The notes beneath the pieces are model-generated. The model saw only the letters and a list, made by a program, of their open reading frames with translations. It was not told the origin of the DNA and did not search any database. A stretch of DNA of 64,000 nt from Rhabditoides inermis (lineage: Eukaryota > Nematoda > Chromadorea > Rhabditida > Rhabditidae), in the NCBI GenBank assembly GCA_963966185.1, contig CAWZYM010000263.1, positions 31,001 to 95,000 of the forward strand, read 5' to 3'. A program made the translations under genes and the position numbers. Below are positions 57,890-64,000 of the stretch, one piece after another; the first letter of the stretch is position 1; the number at the start of each line of letters is the position of its first letter.

Positions 57890-60296
57890 ACACGTTTTAG
57901 TGGTAGAAAGCAGTTTTAATTGTTGAACACTATTCTTTTCAGAAATTGTGACAACTAGGTGAATCACGGTAGTGTTACGAATAGCTTCCGTTCCGACACT
58001 ATTCATGACCACTTACTACATTTTTTTTCAAGGATCTGTCTGTCTGCGGCTGCCCAAATTCTCCGCTTTTCGGAACAACTTTTCTCATCAGGGGCGCCGC
58101 GCCGCGCCTTTGTCGCGCGAGCTGCCGCGTTGAAATTTGAGTTTGTATAATTGAAGTTTATCGTTATTTTCGAATCCCAATCGCACTTATCAGTTTGCTA
58201 GCAGGCTCTATACCGATACCTGCTCTTGCGCTTAGACGGCGTAATCCAACACCGAGACAGCTGGTTGATAACTATTAGTTATCTTCGATCAACTGGTTAT
58301 AGAAAGAGCTCAGGCACTGGTCAGCATTGCGCTAACATTGCCCCACCCTCTCTCTATCTCTTCCCCGCTCGTCCCATTCTCTCACTTCTCTTTTCTATCA
58401 CTCTAACTCTATCAATCCACTTCTGCTCTCTCTTTTCTTAAATATCTCGCTTTCTCCTGCATTTATCTTTTAGTATCAATGCAACGACATTAGTCAGTTT
58501 TGTTACTGCATCTCCCTCTCTTCCCCCTTGAAATAGTCCGTCCGGCGACTGTATGTCATTACAATATTGTATAATCGTGGTAACTCTCACGCTTCTTGGA
58601 TTATGCTATACCGGTTTCCGCTCAAACAATCGTTTTTGGTTATCAAGTTCTCATAAGTGAATGTCGATATACCGTAGTTTCCAACGTTTCTGTGTCTATA
58701 TTGACCTTTTTTTGGGGGGGAAGGGGTTTGACTGAACTGTTTAGGAAAACACGAAAAAATGTCACGTACAAGTTCACCAAAATGACTTCAAGTTTCGCGC
58801 TGAATGATTTTTTCGAGAAAAAAACCAGCACCGTATCATCTGTGGTAACGCTCACTCCTCGTGAATCATGCTTTAAAGATTCCCGCAACGTGCGAACAGT
58901 TTCGCCAATAGTTCAAAGTTCATGATTATAAGTGAATATCATTGAGGCTCGGTAACGCTAAACTTCTTTGGACCTTTAACTACGTTTTTCGATACCTGAT
59001 CCAACAAACGATAATGAAACCAATTTGAGTTGCCTTCGCGTACACCACATTCTTATTGCTTTTTTCAGCATTGTGTGTAGTCAGTGCCAGAGTGCATACA
59101 AACGGCTAAGGGTACGCCCTCTTTGAACTTTTCATTTGTCTATCGCACTGCTCGCGCGCTAGTTCATTAGCTCACCTTGTTCGGCCGTTCACACTTATTC
59201 GACGTCGTTTTTCAGGCACTAGGAGGGGAGAGATGGTTATACAGCGGTGGCCAGTCGAACCAACCCCCTGCGTCCGAATTCAGCCGAAATTGGACAAAAT
59301 GGACACAGAGCCATTTTTCGAGTCTCCGTCAAGCCACAGAGTTCTAGTTTAAAGGAATCGAACGCTCTACGAGTGATCTATCCAGCTGTAAAGTTGGTTT
59401 TAATCCAAAAAGTTACAAAATGCTGCTTTCGTACCCTCGATTTCCACCCCCTCCTAAGCATTTTATACATTTGATTATACCAAAAATTGTATTGATTCAA
59501 GATTCACACATTCTTTGGAAAACACGAAAATAATTATTGTTTCTTTCTGATAAAAAGAACACTTTTTCAATGATCTTTTAAGGTAAGCAATGACCGGTAA
59601 CCATTAAAGGGAATGTACCCTCTGATTTTCGAAGTTGAATTAGCAAAAATACTCTTGTTTATTTGTTTTTGCTCTCTTGTTACGATAAAACTATATAAGT
59701 ACGATAAAACTATATATGTACATTACACATTACCTCAAATCTGTTAGATACATCCGATTCTTAACAAGGTTCTGATTGTTTTTTTCCTCGCAAATTATCT
59801 GTTTCAAAGATCATGTGTTTGTTCACAGTGTGTACACTTTTATGCATTTGTATGGTTTCGAGTCAAATTAGGTCGCGTGCTCCGATTCCTTCAGAAACAC
59901 TGTAATATAGAAAGTGTTTGAGATACGTCAGCTGACAGACAATCAGTAACACTGTCCGTGAAATGTATTTACAATTCTTATTATTGGCCGCTACAATTAG
60001 GCATTCTTGTGAACGGCACAGTAATTTTTCACTCACAGACAAGTCGATCTTTCTTTATGTTGGTCGCGTTGAAAAACGAAAGACTACAATTCGCAAACTA
60101 GCCCGATAATGACAAGACAATGTTTTTTTCCACTCACATGTTTTTCTCATGTTATTCATTTTTTTCGGCATTTTTTTCGTTCACACAATGCTTTTCGCTA
60201 TTATCTTTCCATTTGCAATTCTCCCTTTCTTGGAAAAATCCGCTGATGTCGATTTTTCGTTGTCTATGTTCGTTTGCTTTGATCGGATGTTTTCAG
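57890..60296. other. No gene seen
   Basis: AT-rich with short frames, no exon chain with family signs. It contains C/T-rich segments near 58340-58440. Confidence 0.45.
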
Positions 60297-60302
60297 TTCA
60301 AC

Positions 60303-61776
60303 ATGATGGAATTTCGAGGTATTGACTGTACGCTACTTCCCGCATGCATGATATACCTTTTCTCTGAAGCACTCTGCTCTTTCTGCTTGCCTATCTACAT
60401 TGTTTCTACACTATCAAACAAGTATGTTGGCATTTTTCGAATTTGACTTGAATTTGAATTTGAAGTACGGGTTTTTTCTCTCACAGGGAACTGAAAACGA
60501 CAACCAATTATTTGCGCCTGTTTTCCGTAACTTGTGATTTATTGTTCGAGTTTGGTAACGTGTTCACAATTTTGACAATATTGCTACCTTCATTACGGCC
60601 AAATCATGTAATGTGCGCCTATGTACAGGTAATTTGCGAACGAAACAGAAGTAGTTTTGTGGTAGAACTGATTGTTGATAGTACAGTTCACCTTATGCAC
60701 GAGCACTGTGAGACGACGATAAGAAACTGTGGTTACTCGATTATTGGCAGGCCATACACGGAATAACATTCAATTAATGGGACGTTATTCCAGTTCTTCT
60801 CTGCGTACATCACGTTTAGCAACATCCATAAAGTTTAAATTTTAATCAAGTAGAATTTTTTCATGGATACACGTGATTGTGAGATTGTGAGAGATGTGAT
60901 AAAGTCGCGTTGTTCGTGCGACTGTTCGAAACGCACACATACACACTAACTTACACCAATCACTGAATTACAGCTCGTACCCGCCTGTTTTCTCAGCTTC
61001 TCACTGTCCTATACGGTGTCCAGCGCTTGCGATCGCTCGTTCACTATCATTTTCGCGAAAAGGTGAGCAGTGATGCTCTGGAGTATTATAGCTTCCGAAA
61101 GAACGAAAATCGAGAAAAAATGCGAGTCAAAATTTCCCACAGAAGTCCCGCCGACGTAACAAATTGTACCAGAAACAATGATCGCTAAACAACAAAAAAA
61201 ACAAAGCTTCCCGAACACTGATGTTTGTAACAAGATATGCGACACTCACGACACCGTTGGAATACAACCTGCCCAACGTTGCTACATTTTGAAAACATTG
61301 TTTGTCTGCCTAATACAAGTTCAATAACAACAGTGAAAAAAACAGAACAACAATCTATTCTATATGTGCGCGGGCGGTAACTCTGCAATAAGCTATTTAT
61401 ATTTCAGAATCAGAATCAGAATATTTATCTCGAATCAAGTAGCCCACAATATCGGTTACGTAAATCACGGTGGGATACGGTAAAATACAGTAATACGATG
61501 CCTACTGCGAGTTCCAACAACACGGGTTTCGGTGGTCCCGTGGATGCGTACGCGTTGTTAGTGATGCTTGTCATCACCAACAACGCGTACGCATTTCTAT
61601 TTCACAACGTGAATATTTGCTTTACTGGTTGAGGTACAAGCGGTGCGGGCAGCGCAGCCTCGTGCTGTTCCAGTTCTGCATTCCACTCGCGTTCACAGTG
61701 TGCACGCTTCTGCCACGCATTCTGGAAGACGAGATTTACACGGCGCCAGAGTAAGGGAGATAGGGGGGAGAAAGAG

Positions 61777-61819
<43 letters not shown>

Positions 61820-63342
61820 GAGAGAGACTGCTTTCAGATTCCTCTCGTCTTCTCCATCCATCTGCACCGTCCTCCACGCGTTCACTGCCTGGCACCGCTC
61901 GCTCTGGCTCTGCAGCATGGCAGGTGTGTCCAAACAACCACCCGAACACTAATCACGAGTGAAGTAAACATTTGTGAACAGTAACAGCGTAACCACCAGA
62001 ACTTTGAATGCATTTATCAACTCGAGTTCTCGATTTTTTTTCAAACACACATCCCAGTCCATCTATTTGATTGTGGTCTGTGCAATTCAGCATCGGAACT
62101 GGCCGTTTTTTTTGTATATGTACGCGTTTCTTTTAACATTAGTTTCAAGTTGACGATGATATTGTGTTCTTGCAGGCATCGGCGTGGTCAATGACTCGAT
62201 CTACGCGTTCACGTATGTGTGGATAATACGAGAGAAGATGGGTAAGTTCTAAAAAAAGGGGTGAACGCAAAAAAGGTATACTACTCACTAAATAATGCAA
62301 AACAATAACCTTACGCATGTTGCGGCCAAGCTCTTCATACCATTGGTCAGCAGCACGGTTCGCTGACTACAGTATAGTGATGAAGCCCTAAAACTCTGAA
62401 ATCTCCCTTTTCAGATGCGCAGCGGGCGGCGGCTCTCAAGCGAGCCATAAGCGCCGTCGGCCTCACTGTGTTCTGGGGTAGGCTAAAGATGTGTATATGT
62501 AATATGATTTCATCTATAATCAATCAATTAATCGTTTTTCCGGAATCGTTTAATCTGAATATGACAACACAATCATGATGATATGAAGCATACAGTAATG
62601 CCTAGGATGCTAGATACATACATGTCTTTGGTCTTTCCCCGGCTAACGCCGGGGAAAGACCAAAGACAGGTTGTAGGCTGACGAGGTTAGTGGCGGGAAG
62701 ACGATACTCGATCAATAATCATCCTTGGTCCATTAGAGTACCATTCTTGACGTGTATGTAGAGCTATGAGTTTTCCTTTGCTCTCATGCCAATTCGTATC
62801 TCCTCGCGCCATAGCTGCTTCCACATGAAGGTACTTCCCGCCGCCTCACTGGTTATTCGGGAAGGGTTCTTGTCGATGACCGAACATTCAGCGGCGGCGG
62901 GATAAAATGAAGACACCGACCGCACGCCGCGGGGAAAAGAAGAAGAATACATATAAGCGTAAAAGCGAACACATACTCGAAACACATCTATAATGTGTCG
63001 CTTATATGTAGTTTAGAACAAAAGTTAAAAAAAGATGTTGCATGACAGAAACAGAAAGAAATCGATGATTAGTATTCGATAAAAACACAAAGTATTTTCG
63101 AGATCAGCTCATGTCGTGCTTTTTTCTTGACAATGAGGTTCTCAACCATTTGTTCAGGAGTCTGTTGTTCCTATGTGCCCATCGCTCTTCTGCTTCTTTT
63201 CGACATTGACGGAAAGACTCGCGACTATGTGGAATTCCACTTCGCCTTGCTTCTCTCTCTCGCCTATGCCTACAAATACAGAATGTACTATCTTATGAGG
63301 TACGGAAATTACATGACATTCACAGATCCGGTAATGCAATAA
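60303..63342 (+). CDS. Seven-transmembrane receptor, 288 residues, family unassigned
   Basis: Eight exons give an uninterrupted 288-residue protein: 60303-60421, 60487-60628, 60974-61062, 61634-61750, 61838-61923, 62176-62241, 62415-62477 and 63158-63342 (867 nt including stop). The start is MMEFRGIDCTLLPACM, seven bases after TTTTCAG (SL-like). Helices: CMIYLFSEALCSFCLPIYIV; LFEFGNVFTILTILL; FLSFSLSYTVSSACDR; LVLFQFCIPLAFTVC; GVVNDSIYAFTYVWI; AISAVGLTVFW joined to CCSYVPIALLLLF; FHFALLLSLAYAYKYRMYY. The layout is that of nematode chemoreceptors, but I cannot place it in SRG, SRH, SRT or STR. The acceptor before exon 4 (GGTTGAG) is poor but frame-consistent. Introns hold a GA tract right after a donor and two strong hairpins. 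Confidence 0.75.
61415..61515. repeat. ~95-bp dispersed repeat (also at 56015-56110)
   Basis: Shares ATTTATCTCGAATCAA, GATACGGTAAAATACAGTAAT and a following GCCT(A/G)CT segment with 56015-56110, with other positions diverged. Both copies lie in or beside receptor introns. Confidence 0.7.
61544..61594. repeat. 23-bp hairpin with 5-nt loop
   Basis: ATGCGTACGCGTTGTTAGTG and following ATG pair with CATCACCAACAACGCGTACGCAT around loop CTTGT: 22 of 23 positions pair. It is in intron 3, about 40 bp before exon 4. Confidence 0.9.
61758..61829. repeat. (GA)n tract adjoining a splice donor
   Basis: Intron 4 opens GTAAGGGAGATAGGGGGGAG and becomes (GA)n, filling nearly the whole 87-bp intron up to ACTGCTTTCAG. 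Confidence 0.9.
62623..62668. repeat. Perfect 21-bp hairpin with 4-nt loop
   Basis: TGTCTTTGGTCTTTCCCCGG and a following C pair perfectly with GCCGGGGAAAGACCAAAGACA around the loop TAAC. It lies in intron 7 of the receptor gene. Confidence 0.95.
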
Positions 63343-63589
63343 TAACGTACTTACATTTATTACACGAAAACACCAAGTTTGTAGTCCTAGTATCTACTGA
63401 ATGTGTTGAATGCATAACACAATATAACTAAAAACAATGGAGTCAGTAATGAAGTGATCACGTACATAAAGTGTTGTGTTCAAGAACAAATTAGGTTTGC
63501 TCTACGAAAATGGAGAAATCTCGTTTCGGCAAGAGTGCTGGGTCGAAGAAACTTTGGCGACAGTCGTGCAAAGTTGCCTACACAGTAAC

Positions 63590-63856
63590 TTAAAGGCACA
63601 GAGGCGTTTAGAATTACCAAAGGGTGCATCGAAGTTCACTTTCGATAACTTAGCAAAAATGATTGCACGTAGCTGGAATCGAACCGGCATAGCATGGTCC
63701 GTAAACCGTGAGCGTTACCACAACACTTGAACAACATGATGTGCTGTCGAACTCATATCGACGAGTTGAGCACAGAGCTCAACTTTCCAATAAGCTCAAG
63801 TTTCCAATTCGGCGCAGTGGGAAAAAAATGGAAACTAAACGCCACTGTGCCTTTAA
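63590..63856. mobile_element. 267-bp element with 22-bp inverted ends and a tRNA-like core
   Basis: The left end TTAAAGGCACAGAGGCGTTTAG and the right end (reverse complement of TTAAAGGCACAGTGGCGTTTAG) match at 21 of 22 positions, with TTAA at both outer ends. Inside, the minus strand at 63728-63655 has TGTTCAAGTG (A-box-like) and GGTTCGATTCC (B box). Confidence 0.65.
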
Positions 63857-64000
63857 AACGCTGTACTTTAACAGAAACAAAAGTACACAATGTGCCATTG
63901 CAGCACCGACTTCCGCAAGGCGTATCGCAAGGCGTGTTGTTTCGTGAACTCGACGGCGACAGTAGGCACTGTCACCAACACGACACAAGCCACCCGACAG

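Overview
The window looks like nuclear DNA from a free-living or insect-associated nematode (rhabditid or diplogastrid type; I cannot name the species). The evidence is several nematode-specific seven-transmembrane chemoreceptor families (SRG, SRH, SRT, STR and an SRG/SRV-type gene), small exons split by mostly short GT-AG introns, and TTTCAG acceptors placed at or just before start codons, as expected for spliced-leader trans-splicing. Coding exons are GC-rich against AT-rich introns. Simple (GA)n/(TC)n repeats are unusually common. All gene models were spliced by eye from reading frames and splice sites.

Layout: 2.35-6.4 kb, an SRG-type receptor gene (minus) whose last intron carries a (GA)n tract and a small inverted-repeat element. 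6.4-12.2 kb, mostly gene-poor, with a tRNA-derived repeat and two weak exon candidates. 12.3-19.3 kb, a roughly 16-exon gene for a 12-helix MFS-like membrane protein (minus), with a ~1 kb terminal-inverted-repeat element in one intron. It faces, across ~1.5 kb, a nine-exon ZC3H4/6/8-type CCCH zinc-finger gene (plus, 20.75-23.4 kb). 24.7-26.1 kb, a frameshifted SRH-like receptor (minus). 28.6-31.0 kb, a well-supported SRT receptor (minus). 31-41 kb is a repeat-rich block: a hAT-like MITE with an 8-bp target duplication, a 489-bp fold-back element, a 2.1-kb polypyrimidine array, a minisatellite, a LINE 3' remnant and two head-to-head tRNA-derived SINEs.

41.1-43.2 kb, an STR receptor (plus, 5' end not found). 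45.0-45.7 kb, a possible 70-residue single-pass membrane protein (minus), part of whose first exon is duplicated exactly 0.86 kb away. 46.9-47.45 kb, four tandem tRNA-Arg(CCT) units (minus), the last one broken. 48.7-49.5 kb, a frameshifted receptor fragment (minus). 52.5-56.7 kb, pieces of an SRG/SRV-like receptor (plus). 57.7-57.9 kb, a possible peptide-precursor exon. 60.3-63.3 kb, a complete 288-residue seven-helix receptor of unassigned family (plus), with two intronic hairpins.

The two housekeeping-type genes (transporter-like, and nuclear RNA-surveillance zinc finger) sit inside a fast-evolving field of chemoreceptors, several decayed, embedded in many small DNA transposons and tRNA-derived repeats. 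I see no operon-like functional module. The most distinctive features are the tRNA-derived repeat families, the intronic GA tracts next to splice donors, and the hairpin and fold-back elements.
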